Part shown: in pieces, positions 8,923 to 16,847 of the stretch | Layout: every line of letters begins with the position of its first letter | Position numbering within the stretch: the stretch's first letter is position 1 | Assembly: GCA_937965665.1 (NCBI GenBank) | Contig: CALCJE010000211.1 | Location: 1 to 33,569 of the forward strand | DNA from: an uncultured Bacteroidales bacterium | Lineage (GTDB): Bacteria > Bacteroidota > Bacteroidia > Bacteroidales > UBA4417 | Length of the DNA stretch: 33,569 nt | Direction: 5' to 3' | Notes under the pieces: generated by a model | Told to the model about the DNA's origin: nothing | Database searches by the model: none | What the model saw: only the letters and a program-made list of their open reading frames with translations | Translations under genes and position numbers: made by a program

Positions 8923-10332
8923 ATGAATCCCTACACTTCATTATCGAAAAACGATACGATATGTGCCATGTCGACTCCCCCGGGAATCAGTGCTATAGCT
9001 GTTATACGATTATCAGGTCCCAGGTCGGTATCCATTGCCGGTTCGTTATTTAAGCTACCGAAAGCCAGCAGCAAGGTTGAGGACTTTGCATCACATACCG
9101 CACATTTCGGATTTTTTGCCACCGAAACTGAAGTAATCGACGAGGTGGTACTTACCGTGTTTCGGGCGCCGCATTCATATACCGGTGATGATATCGTTGA
9201 AATATCGTGCCACGGATCGGAGTATATACAACAGCGGATTCTGGAAGTACTTATCGATGCCGGTGCGCGTATGGCACGCGAAGGTGAATTTACGCTTCGT
9301 GCTTTCCTGAACGGGCGGATGGACCTTTCGCAGGCCGAAGCTGTTGCCGATCTGATCTCGTCGCGCTCGAAGGTTGCACACGACCTGGCTCTTTCGCAGA
9401 TGCGCGGGGGATTTTCGCAACGGATCAGTGATATGCGCAGGCAGTTGCTCGACCTGGCATCGCTGCTTGAACTTGAGCTCGATTTCAGCGAAGAAGATGT
9501 TGAATTTGCTGACAGGCAGAAGCTAAAAAACCTGATGCAGGGTATTATTGACGAGATGAGCAACCTGGCCGCCTCTTTTTCGCTTGGCAATGTGATTAAA
9601 AAAGGAATCCCGGTAGCTATTATCGGCAAGCCTAACGTGGGCAAATCAACACTGCTCAACACTTTGCTCAACGAGGAAAGAGCCATTGTAAGCGATATAC
9701 CGGGTACAACACGGGATACCATTGAGGACACTTTTACCACCCATGGCATTACTTTCCGGTTTATTGATACTGCCGGGCTCAGATCGCATACCAACGACAC
9801 CATCGAAACCATAGGCATCAGCCGCACCTACGAGAAAATAAAAGAAGCTTCCGTAATCCTGTACCTGTTTGATATCAGCACCATTACCGCCGACGAAATT
9901 GAGGAACTGAAAACCGAGTTCCGCGATCATATTGATGATCCGGAAAAGCACTTCCTGCTGATCGGTAATAAGACAGATTTGATGCTGGAGGTGCCGTCGC
10001 ATATTACGGCGCTTTTCGACTTGGAAACTATTTTCATTTCGGCCAAGCGCAAGGAAAATATTAACCTGATTGTAGAGCGGCTGCTGCAAACGGCCAAAAT
10101 GGCCAATATTGGCGACCAGGCCATCGTGAGCAACGCCCGTCATTATCATTCCATTTCTGCAACCCTTACGGCATTAACCGAAGCGGCCAGGGGCCTTAAC
10201 GAAAATATCCCGACCGACCTGGTGGCAACGGATATCAGGTCGGCATTGCACCACCTGGGTGAAATAACCGGGGAAGTTACCACGGAGGATATATTGGGTA
10301 ATATTTTCGGGAAGTTCTGTATCGGGAAATAA
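8923..10332 (+). CDS. mnmE: tRNA uridine-5-carboxymethylaminomethyl(34) GTPase MnmE
   Basis: The 469-residue protein is a complete MnmE (TrmE). The N-terminal folate-binding domain has DTICAMSTPPGISAIAVIRLSG in two overlapping pieces (about 11-32) and CHGSEYIQQ. Then come the helical domain and the inserted Ras-like G domain: G1 GKPNVGKST at 235-243, G3 DTAGLR, G4 NKTD. The C-terminus is the family hallmark FCIGK. With MnmG it installs the carboxymethylaminomethyl group on wobble U34 of certain tRNAs; K+-dependent dimerisation of the G domains drives the cycle. The start fits the family and lies just after an ideal promoter. The following AT-rich block does not belong to this gene. Confidence 0.97.
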   Translation: MNPYTSLSKNDTICAMSTPPGISAIAVIRLSGPRSVSIAGSLFKLPKASSKVEDFASHTAHFGFFATETEVIDEVVLTVFRAPHSYTGDDIVEISCHGSEYIQQRILEVLIDAGARMAREGEFTLRAFLNGRMDLSQAEAVADLISSRSKVAHDLALSQMRGGFSQRISDMRRQLLDLASLLELELDFSEEDVEFADRQKLKNLMQGIIDEMSNLAASFSLGNVIKKGIPVAIIGKPNVGKSTLLNTLLNEERAIVSDIPGTTRDTIEDTFTTHGITFRFIDTAGLRSHTNDTIETIGISRTYEKIKEASVILYLFDISTITADEIEELKTEFRDHIDDPEKHFLLIGNKTDLMLEVPSHITALFDLETIFISAKRKENINLIVERLLQTAKMANIGDQAIVSNARHYHSISATLTALTEAARGLNENIPTDLVATDIRSALHHLGEITGEVTTEDILGNIFGKFCIGK

Positions 10333-10482
10333 ACATTTTACACAGCTGAATAGCAAAAGCGCAGTTCCCCTTTTATGGCTCGTGCCAGCCCGGGTTTTTG
10401 TATTTTTAATGCAACTTCGGATTCAAACCCGGATGATTTTATCTATATTTATAGCATATTTAAAAATTAATACATATAAACC

Positions 10483-10854
10483 ATGAAAACAAATCTATCC
10501 TTCTATCTTTTGTTGTTTGCAACCATGATGACTTTTTCTTTAACAAGTAGTTGTTATAAAGATGAAAGCAATTATCAAAAGCCTGTAATTGGCGGCAAAC
10601 AGGGGGTTAATGAAGTATGGATAACTGAGTCAGGGTTTAATCCAACTACCTTATTCGTTGACGTAAATACAACTGTAATATGGAGTAACAGGGATACCAG
10701 AGATCATACTGTTACTGCCGACGATGGTATTGCATTTGGTAGTGGCAATATTGAACCTGGTTTTGATTTTAGTCATCAATTTACCTTAAGAGGATCTTTT
10801 GCTTACCATTGCAGATATAATTTCAGATTAACTGGCACTATAGTAGTTCAATAA
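10483..10854 (+). CDS. Small cupredoxin-like lipoprotein with an incomplete copper site
   Basis: The 123-residue product has a lipoprotein-type signal (Cys24 in SLTSSC) followed by a single plastocyanin-like domain. Typical elements are ESGFNPTTLFVDVNTTVIW, then the first ligand His75 in RDHTVTAD, and FAYHCRYNFRLTGTIVVQ at the end. In canonical members the last part reads Y-H-C-x-x-H-P-x-M-x-G. Here Cys110 is kept but the following His and Met positions are Asn113 and Leu116. Two of four type-1 copper ligands are therefore missing, and blue-copper electron transfer is unlikely. It may be a structural or decaying homologue. It is AT-richer than mnmE before it and stands first in the block of broken genes. 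Domain call is good; function is unknown. Confidence 0.8.
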   Translation: MKTNLSFYLLLFATMMTFSLTSSCYKDESNYQKPVIGGKQGVNEVWITESGFNPTTLFVDVNTTVIWSNRDTRDHTVTADDGIAFGSGNIEPGFDFSHQFTLRGSFAYHCRYNFRLTGTIVVQ

Positions 10855-11115
10855 ATTTCGGTTAGTACCTGGTAAAACTGAATTAAATTCTTTTTGAAGT
10901 TTACAATATCCACTTCTGATTCATAATTTGTGCTGCTAATTAAGTGATCTTTTCTTGCCGGGAATCCAAATACCAATAATTCCTATTTGCTTCAGCAGAT
11001 GAAGTAGTTTACATAGGTGTTGCCAATCCATTCATTTAATGATATTTACATAATCATCTTGGAAAAATCTTAAGTCTTCCGGGCATGGGATTTTTTTCTT
11101 GACTAAATAATTCAT
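10848..11115 (-). pseudogene. Remnant of an unrecognised gene on the minus strand (frameshift plus two stops)
   Basis: Read on the minus strand from ATG at 11115, one frame gives MNYLVKKKIPCPEDLRFFQ and DDYVN. A one-base shift near 11035 then continues as SLNEWIGNTYVNYFIC, and after TGA (10992-10994) and TAG (10983-10985) the same frame goes on as ELLVFGFPARKDHLISSTN to a terminal TGA at 10848-10850. The pieces join into about 88 protein-like residues. TGA could derive from TGG and TAG from CAG by single transitions. The tail overlaps the end of the cupredoxin gene by seven bases. I do not recognise the family; no other content is seen in the 322-nt gap 10855-11176. Confidence 0.4.
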
Positions 11116-11176
11116 ATGTATTAATTTTATATACAAATCCAAAAAATTGAATTGAAGTTTTTCAAAATCTGGAACA

Positions 11177-11569
11177 ATGGATATTCACGCACATCATCTT
11201 CGCAAAGCACCTGGATATAATTTCTGGCACTATTTCTTTGAATTTTTAATGCTTTTTCTGACAGTATTTTGTGGTTTCCTGGCGGAATATAAACTTGAAC
11301 ACACTATTGAAAAGGATAGAGAGAAGGAATTTATTTTTGCTGCCATCAAGGAAATGGAATCTGACTTATACTGGATTAATTTATTTGAACAGGATAGCGT
11401 CCGTTACAAGTACCTTGATACGCTTTCGATGCTGCTTTTAAGTGATCAACGTTCACAGGAAGATATCAAGAAGATGTATCGCCTCTTCCAAAGTGTCGAT
11501 GTCGGTGGAGGAGTATTATTTAAAAATACAACCCTTACTCAATTGAAGAATGCAGGAAATTTGCAATAG
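11177..11569 (+). pseudogene. Truncated membrane-anchored protein gene (5' part)
   Basis: The 130-codon frame begins MDIHAHHLRKAPGYNFWHY, followed by one hydrophobic segment (about 21-38, FEFLMLFLTVFCGFLAEY) and a charged helix (EKDREKEFIFAAIKEMESDL). This layout matches an uncharacterised Bacteroidota family of single-pass proteins, normally clearly longer (from memory about 240 residues). Here the frame stops right after LTQLKNAGNLQ, in the middle of the conserved part, and the next bases read as the 3' part of a different gene. It is best seen as the 5' half of a gene cut by a deletion or rearrangement. It may still make a short membrane peptide. Confidence 0.6.
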
Positions 11570-12078
11570 TTACTTATGGAAATGGTTTAATTAAATTATA
11601 TATGAATGGAACTTTGCAGAGTTCAAAGCAAATTGGGGATTTAAACCAGGTAAACAAGGCAAATTTTACTATTGGTAAACAATCTCAGGCCCAGTCGGAA
11701 ATGAAGGGAACAAGCTTCTTTACCGGTTCAATTGATGAGATCAGGATTTATAACAGGATTTTAACACAGGCTGAAGTGGATTTATTATACGCTGATTTCT
11801 CTACTGACCTTGCGCATTCAACTGAAATTAATACGATTAAAATCTACCCCAACCCGGCAACTGATCATTTATTAATCGACCTCAAAAATTGTAAAGCAGG
11901 TGAAGGATGTACTTTAAAAATTGCAAATCCAATGGGGCAAATTATATATAAATCAGGCATTCACCAGCAATATTCAAGAATTGATTTACCATCGCACAGC
12001 GCAAAAGGGGTTTATGTTTTAACCATAACTGATCCACACTCGCAGGTACTGTTTTTAAGAAAAATAGTATTGCAATAA
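11557..12078 (+). pseudogene. 3' remnant of a secreted LamG-domain protein with T9SS type A sorting domain
   Basis: The frame has protein-like content from about 11557 (KFAIVTYGNGLIKLYMNG), which is the middle of a LamG/concanavalin-like domain, and ends with FFTGSIDEIRIYNRILTQAE, the typical LamG end. Then comes a T9SS type A domain with KIYPNPATDHLLIDL and GVYVLTI before FLRKIVLQ. The N-terminal signal peptide and the first part of LamG are missing: upstream in this frame is a stop at 11521-11523 and the truncated membrane-protein gene in another frame. An internal ATG at 11602 exists, but a product from it could not be exported. In an intact gene the C-terminal domain would target the protein to the type IX secretion system. 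Confidence 0.7.
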
Positions 12079-12253
12079 AATTGCATCAAATAATTTTAGC
12101 AAGCAGGTTATTGTAAGAAAACCTGGAAGCTAAAACAGGATCAGATTATGAATCATAATCACACGCCTTGCCATACCCTAAACAACTCAACTTTTGAATT
12201 TATTGTGCGAAATCTTACAAATAGAATAATGTAAAAGACTGGTTGATTTATCA
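12079..12253. other. AT-rich spacer without recognisable gene
   Basis: These 175 nt between the LamG/T9SS remnant and the HNH remnant hold only a 28-codon frame (from an ATG near 12148) with no recognisable features. No terminator-like hairpin or promoter box is evident. Confidence 0.5.
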
Positions 12254-12589
12254 ATGCAGTTTATTATAGTTCTGGCTATTGTCATCATTTTGATTCCCCG
12301 TTTGAAATTAAATGACAATTGTAAACGCTGAAAGAGTTACTACCCTGAGGTGTACTTAAAGTCGGATGATTGGAAGCGAAAGCGGCACGTGGTGCATAAA
12401 ACAGACAATTGGTGTTGTACGTATTGTGGAGCACCAGTTACAGAAGTCCACCATAAGCTATACGCAAGAAAGAATATAGCTAAAGAGTTTACTGATTGGC
12501 TGATATTTGTCAGAGATGCCTGTCACAAAACTAAGCACACACACTCCTACCCTATTCCAGAAGATAAAACCATAAAGGCAAGGCTGTAA
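12254..12589 (+). pseudogene. HNH endonuclease-type gene interrupted by an in-frame TGA
   Basis: From ATG at 12254 the frame encodes a hydrophobic N-terminus (MQFIIVLAIVIILIPRLKLN), then meets TGA at 12329-12331. It continues in the same frame as KSYYPEVYLKSDDWKRKRH and an HNH zinc-finger core: CTYC (CxxC), EVHHKLY (HH) and DACHKTKH. Removing the one stop gives a continuous ~111-residue protein with an N-terminal membrane anchor and a C-terminal HNH domain. TGA is one transition from CGA (Arg). The last metal knuckle also looks damaged: where relatives usually have C-x-x-C-H, this has RDACH. The 3' part could be read alone from GTG at 12350 (79 residues), but the best reading is a decaying gene. 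Confidence 0.6.
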
Positions 12590-12705
12590 GTTGTGTAATC
12601 CGGGCCTCAAAGCTTTCGGAATTTCAGCTGCAGGGTAAAATCATAACACATAATTTTTCGGTAGCCATTGATTTCGTTCATATACCGGATTATTTTCTTT
12701 TTTCA

Positions 12706-12713
12706 TATCTTTG
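12706..12713 (+). promoter_or_regulatory. -7 box (TATCTTTG) before the antiporter gene
   Basis: TATCTTTG fully matches the Bacteroidetes -7 consensus, 42 nt before the antiporter ATG at 12755. A TTTG at the expected -33 position is absent. It may drive the plus-strand ion-transport run that follows. Confidence 0.5.
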
Positions 12714-12754
12714 AAATAAGCTAATTTCATTATTCCTTTAATTTCCTTTAAGCT

Positions 12755-13951
12755 ATGATACTGATCACAGTTTTTGTCATCCTGGTCTTTGTATACAGCC
12801 TTTTTTCAAAAAGGCTTGAGGAAACAGTTGTTACAGCATCCATGATATTTTGTATTGCCGGAATGCTGATTTATTTCTATAACCCGGTAAAAGAAGAGTT
12901 GCATATCGAAAGCTCAACACTGCTGCTGCTGGCCGAAATAGGTTTGGTAATGACCCTTTTTACCGATGCCACCCATGTTAACCGCGATGTGCTGAAACAA
13001 AACAGGCACATGCCGGTGCGACTGCTTACAACCGGGTTATTGCTCACCATATTGCTGGGTACTGTCGCAGCAATGGTAATATTCAGTGAACTTACCATTT
13101 GGGAAGCAGGTGCACTGGCAGCTATACTTGCCCCTACCGATGCAGGCCTGGGGCAGATAATTGTTAACAGTCCCCGGGTTCCAGAACGAATCAGGCAATC
13201 GCTGAATGTTGAGGCAGGGCTTAATGATGGCATATCGGTGCCGTTCCTTATGTTTTTTATTGCCCTGTCGCTGAGTAGCACACAGGGTGCAGGTACGGTG
13301 CTTACAAGGTTTGTGTATGAGCAGTTGGGGCTGGGAACGATGCTTGGCATTGCCATTGGTTTTTTTGGCGGACTTTTCCTGTCGGTAGCGCGTAAAAAAG
13401 GATGGATGAATGCTTCGATGCAACAGCTGGGGCTGATCGCACTCCCGTTCTTGTGCGTACTGGCTTCGGAACCACTGGGTGCAAGCATGTTTATTGTAGC
13501 TTTTGTTGCGGGGCTTGCCGTTCAGATCAGGTTTAAAGAAGCAGGTACACACAGTGTTGAATTTACCGAAGGCTGGGGCCAGCTGCTCAATTATTTTGTG
13601 TTTTATCTTTTCGGGCTTTTTGTTGCCAGGGCCTGGGGTGATTTTACTGTAAATATGCTTATTTATGCGATTGTAAGCCTTACGGTTGTACGCATGATAC
13701 CGGTAGCTATTGCCCTGGCAGGAATGAAACTCAGCCGGTCAACAATTCTTTTTATGGGATGGTTTGGTCCGCGCGGGCTGGCATCCATTGTACTCGGACT
13801 TGTATACCTTGAACAGGAAACAAATACAGCAGGCGAAGGAATTGTGCGATTGGCTGTTATGGTTACTGTATTTTTAAGCATTTTGGCCCACGGTTTGTCG
13901 ACCCTGCCCGGCATCAATCTGTACAACCAGAAGTTAACAAGCCCTGAGTGA
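12755..13951 (+). CDS. Monovalent cation:proton antiporter, CPA1 (NhaP-like) family
   Basis: The 398-residue protein is almost entirely hydrophobic, with about 11-13 predicted membrane helices. It carries the CPA hallmarks: LAPTDAGLGQ with Thr128-Asp129, and EAGLNDGISVPF with the Asn157-Asp158 pair that marks electroneutral CPA1 exchangers. GWFGPRGLASIVLGL near residue 330-344 is the usual late motif. It should exchange Na+ (or K+) for H+ across the inner membrane. No C-terminal cytosolic regulatory domain is attached; the protein ends soon after the last helix. It is the first gene of a plus-strand set with a ZIP transporter (59-nt gap) and a K+ channel. Family is firm, ion preference unknown. 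Confidence 0.92.
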   Translation: MILITVFVILVFVYSLFSKRLEETVVTASMIFCIAGMLIYFYNPVKEELHIESSTLLLLAEIGLVMTLFTDATHVNRDVLKQNRHMPVRLLTTGLLLTILLGTVAAMVIFSELTIWEAGALAAILAPTDAGLGQIIVNSPRVPERIRQSLNVEAGLNDGISVPFLMFFIALSLSSTQGAGTVLTRFVYEQLGLGTMLGIAIGFFGGLFLSVARKKGWMNASMQQLGLIALPFLCVLASEPLGASMFIVAFVAGLAVQIRFKEAGTHSVEFTEGWGQLLNYFVFYLFGLFVARAWGDFTVNMLIYAIVSLTVVRMIPVAIALAGMKLSRSTILFMGWFGPRGLASIVLGLVYLEQETNTAGEGIVRLAVMVTVFLSILAHGLSTLPGINLYNQKLTSPE

Positions 13952-14010
13952 GCCCACATCATTGAAAATACATTGAAAAAAAAATGATCTTTCACTAAAA
14001 ACAGAACCAC

Positions 14011-14748
14011 ATGCTAAATGCTTTTTTATGGGGATTGTTAGCCACATCCTCGCTGATAATCGGGGGAATTATCGCCTCCAGGTTTTCGCTGGGCAATCGG
14101 ATTATCGGTATCATAATGGGATTTGGCGCCGGTACGCTGATCTCTGCGATCTCGTACGAACTTATTTTTGAGGCAGTTAAAGAAGCCAAAGGTACCGGGT
14201 ATCCGGCATTTGGCTTTTTTGCGGGTGCATTTACCTTTTATTTTGCCGATAAGATGATTAGCAAGCTTGGAGCGAGCAACCGGATGGATGTAAATACATC
14301 AAAAAGCACAAGCCTCATTGTTCCGATGGTGCTGGCCATTATACTGGATGGCGTCCCCGAATCAATTGTTATCGGGCTTGGATTATCCGGGGGTGGCGCT
14401 ATCAGCCTGTCGATGCTGGTGGCTGTTTTCATATCGAACCTTCCCGAAGCGATAGCCGGGTCAACAGGAATGAAAGCCGGTGGATGGAGCCGTAAAAAAA
14501 TAATCTTCCTGTGGCTTTTTATAGCGGTATTTTGTTCGTTATCGACAGTTGCAGGTTTCAGCCTTTTCGTTAACGCTTCCGCTGAATGGCTTTCATTTAT
14601 ACAAGCCTTTGCAGGAGGTGCTATTCTTATGATGCTTGCCAATTCGATGATTCCTGAAGCTTACGAACATGGAGGTAAACTTGCCGGCGTTTTTACCGTG
14701 CTGGGATTTTTTATTTCGGTTTCCATGGTTATACTCGAAAATTCATGA
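14011..14748 (+). CDS. ZIP-family metal transporter homologue
   Basis: The 245-residue protein has about eight hydrophobic segments and the ZIP-fold pattern. The two central helices carry LDGVPESIVIGL (Asp113-Glu117) and SNLPEAIAGSTGM (Asn143-Glu146). These stand where canonical ZIPs have HNxPEG and HNxPEG/HExPHE, so the usual metal-binding histidines of both helices are replaced by Asp and Ser. MGFGAGTLISAISYEL near 36-51 is also typical. The protein likely sits in the inner membrane; zinc or other divalent metal transport is inferred from family. It follows the antiporter by 59 nt and may be co-transcribed. The His-less motif is found in a recognised bacterial subgroup, so it need not mean loss of function. 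Confidence 0.85.
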   Translation: MLNAFLWGLLATSSLIIGGIIASRFSLGNRIIGIIMGFGAGTLISAISYELIFEAVKEAKGTGYPAFGFFAGAFTFYFADKMISKLGASNRMDVNTSKSTSLIVPMVLAIILDGVPESIVIGLGLSGGGAISLSMLVAVFISNLPEAIAGSTGMKAGGWSRKKIIFLWLFIAVFCSLSTVAGFSLFVNASAEWLSFIQAFAGGAILMMLANSMIPEAYEHGGKLAGVFTVLGFFISVSMVILENS

Positions 14749-15025
14749 TTTTGAAACATCTGAATCCTGAAATACATTTTCATTGATCGATCAGGAACTG
14801 AAATAACGCTAAACGTATAACCAATGACCTGCAAATCACTAATTCAAAATCAGTTCCGGTTTGTGTAAAAGCATTGCCGCTGACAGAGTTACAATATTTT
14901 TGCCCTGGTAATGCCCGGAGGTTCATGAATTTGAAACTTATACCATAAAATTAAAACTGCCTGTTTTTAAAACGGGATCATAACATAACTTAATTTACGT
15001 CAACTGAATTTGAACAGTAACAATT
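14749..15025. other. Intergenic region, no recognisable feature
   Basis: These 277 nt between the ZIP and K+ channel genes are AT-rich with stops in all frames. I see no T-tailed hairpin and no full promoter consensus. Confidence 0.5.
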
Positions 15026-15739
15026 ATGATAAAACGACAATATAACAAAACCATCAACTGGATTGAAAAGAACAGGTTCAAGCTGCTGCTGTTGTCGACG
15101 GTACTTACACTGGTATTACCTGCATTTTCGGGCAGCGGCATACTTTCTGAAATAATATTCGTGGTAACGCTGAGTTTTCTTTTTATACAGAGTACCGTAG
15201 TTGCTGATGTGAAGAAATCAAAAAAAATCATCATGCGGATACTGGTCATATCCACGATTATACTGATATGGTTAAAACCAGTTGGTTATGATTCCTTCTT
15301 TGTTGAAATTTTGAAACTCTCCATTTTTGTTTCGTTTTTCTCCTATATCACGCTATCGCTTGTCAGGTTCATTGCCAGGTCAAAAGTAGTTACCGTCAAT
15401 GTATTGATAACTTCGATAAACATATACTTACTGATTGGAATTATCGGGGCAAGCCTTTGCCTGGCATTCTACCTCATATATCCCGAGGCGTATAACATTC
15501 CATCATACATGTCGCCACCCAAATTTGAGCATTTCCTGTATTACAGTTTTATCACCATGTCGACGGTTGGTTATGGCGATTTCACACCCCGCATCCCCGA
15601 AACTCAAACCCTGGCTTACTTTTTATCCATTACCGGCCAATTGTATGTGGCTATTATTATCGCTTTCCTGATCGGGAAATTATTAATGGAAGGCGATCAT
15701 AAAAAAAACAAACAAAACACGGATGAGATAAATGATTAG
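15026..15739 (+). CDS. Six-helix potassium channel protein
   Basis: The 237-residue product has four hydrophobic segments in its first half (about 19-36, 40-60, 68-84, 91-116), then a pore module. The outer helix is about 124-150, the pore helix LYYSFITMST, the selectivity filter VGYGD at 181-185 followed by FTP, and the inner helix about 200-224. The K+ filter is intact. There is no S4-like arginine ladder, so voltage gating is unlikely, and no C-terminal RCK/TrkA domain: the tail is a short charged stretch. It should form a tetrameric K+ channel in the inner membrane. Neighbours are a cation/proton antiporter and a ZIP homologue upstream and an outer-membrane channel-like protein downstream. 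Confidence 0.9.
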   Translation: MIKRQYNKTINWIEKNRFKLLLLSTVLTLVLPAFSGSGILSEIIFVVTLSFLFIQSTVVADVKKSKKIIMRILVISTIILIWLKPVGYDSFFVEILKLSIFVSFFSYITLSLVRFIARSKVVTVNVLITSINIYLLIGIIGASLCLAFYLIYPEAYNIPSYMSPPKFEHFLYYSFITMSTVGYGDFTPRIPETQTLAYFLSITGQLYVAIIIAFLIGKLLMEGDHKKNKQNTDEIND

Positions 15740-15869
15740 TGGAGTAAAACATGAAGCAGGCATGCCGCTTCAGCATCTCAAGTAAGATCCTTTGTTTACC
15801 GCCCTACGCACACATCGGAAAGCGGGAAATAAAGCGGGATACATTCATTAGATTTACACAGGGATTGTA

Positions 15870-16847
15870 TTGGTAATGATAATTACTCAAAGCCTGGATA
15901 ACATGAATGCAATGAGAACGAAACAAAAATTTTACGGGCTGCTGGCTGTAATTCTATTTGCTGGGTATTGCAGTTCGTATGCCCAGGATCTGGAACCAAG
16001 AGCATACACCAATATCCCCAGAGGACTGAATTTTATTGTTGCCGGGTATTCATTTATGCATGGAGGAGTTGTTTTCGACCCGGCTATTCCACTCGATAAT
16101 GCCGATGTTAAAATCAACGGCGCTGTTTTTGCTTATGCCCGTTCCATTAATATTGCCGGTTTATCCGGAAAGTTCGACGCCATAGTCCCCTATGCCTGGC
16201 TTTCGGGCACGGCTGATTTCCAGGGCCAGTCTGTTTCTCGCGATCTTTCAGGCCTGGCAGATGCGCGGGTGCGGATGTCAGTAAATTTCGTTGGGGCACC
16301 GTCACTTCCGGTTTCAGGATTTATAGATTATAAGCAGGACCTGGTAATTGGTGCAAGTTTGCAGTTGTATTTACCAACTGGGCAATATGATCCCGACAAA
16401 TTGATAAATCTCGGAACAAACCGTTTCACGTTTAAACCTGAACTCGGTATTTCGAAAACGCTGGGCAAATTAATGCTCGAACTTACTGGTGGCGCAGCAT
16501 TTTACACGGACAATAACAGCTTTTATAAAGGTAAAAAGCGCACACAGGCCCCGATAGGTTCATTGCAGGGGCATGTAAATTATAATTTCACGAAAGGAAT
16601 CTGGGCTGCAGCCGATGGCACATATTACTGGGGAGGCCGTTCGACGCTGGATGGTGTTGAAGGCAATGACCTGCAAAAGAACATACGTATAGGTTTTACC
16701 TTTGCTCTCCCGCTCAATATGCATCATTCACTTAAGTTTTCGTACAGCACCGGCGTTTCAACACGAACCGGAACCGATTTTACGGCATACAGCGTTTATT
16801 GGCAATACCGCTGGGGCAAAGGCCTTCCTAAGAAACCAAAGGTCTGA
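15870..16847 (+). CDS. Outer-membrane beta-barrel protein of the transporter/phenol-MetA type
   Basis: The frame is 325 residues long from ATG at 15870. ATGs at 15903 and 15912 give a better start, since MRTKQKFYGLLAVILFAG is a normal signal peptide ending near SYAQ. The mature part alternates short strands and turns and ends YSVYWQYRWGKGLP, as expected of an outer-membrane barrel. LEPRAYTNIPRGLNFIVAGY and LYLPTGQYDPDKLINLGTNR are characteristic of the family annotated as 'putative MetA-pathway of phenol degradation' (PF13557-like) transporters. The family name reflects one early context; the substrate here is unknown. It lies 130 nt after the K+ channel gene. Confidence 0.8.
   Translation: MVMIITQSLDNMNAMRTKQKFYGLLAVILFAGYCSSYAQDLEPRAYTNIPRGLNFIVAGYSFMHGGVVFDPAIPLDNADVKINGAVFAYARSINIAGLSGKFDAIVPYAWLSGTADFQGQSVSRDLSGLADARVRMSVNFVGAPSLPVSGFIDYKQDLVIGASLQLYLPTGQYDPDKLINLGTNRFTFKPELGISKTLGKLMLELTGGAAFYTDNNSFYKGKKRTQAPIGSLQGHVNYNFTKGIWAAADGTYYWGGRSTLDGVEGNDLQKNIRIGFTFALPLNMHHSLKFSYSTGVSTRTGTDFTAYSVYWQYRWGKGLPKKPKV

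Noticed and set aside
8931..9827. 298-codon open frame antisense to mnmE
   Set aside because: It is Ser/Arg/Ile-rich shadow sequence opposite a highly conserved gene, with no domain pattern of its own.
10390..10432. CCGGGTTT / AAACCCGG inverted repeat as terminator of mnmE
   Set aside because: The loop is 27 nt and no T-tract follows the second arm.
11223..11242. CTGGCACTATTTCTTTG as a sigma-54 promoter
   Set aside because: It has a good -24 half but lies inside a coding frame and lacks the TTGC -12 half.
12329..12331. In-frame TGA as a selenocysteine codon in the HNH gene
   Set aside because: It is not at a catalytic Cys position, no SECIS-like hairpin is evident, and neighbouring genes are also decayed; a nonsense mutation is simpler.
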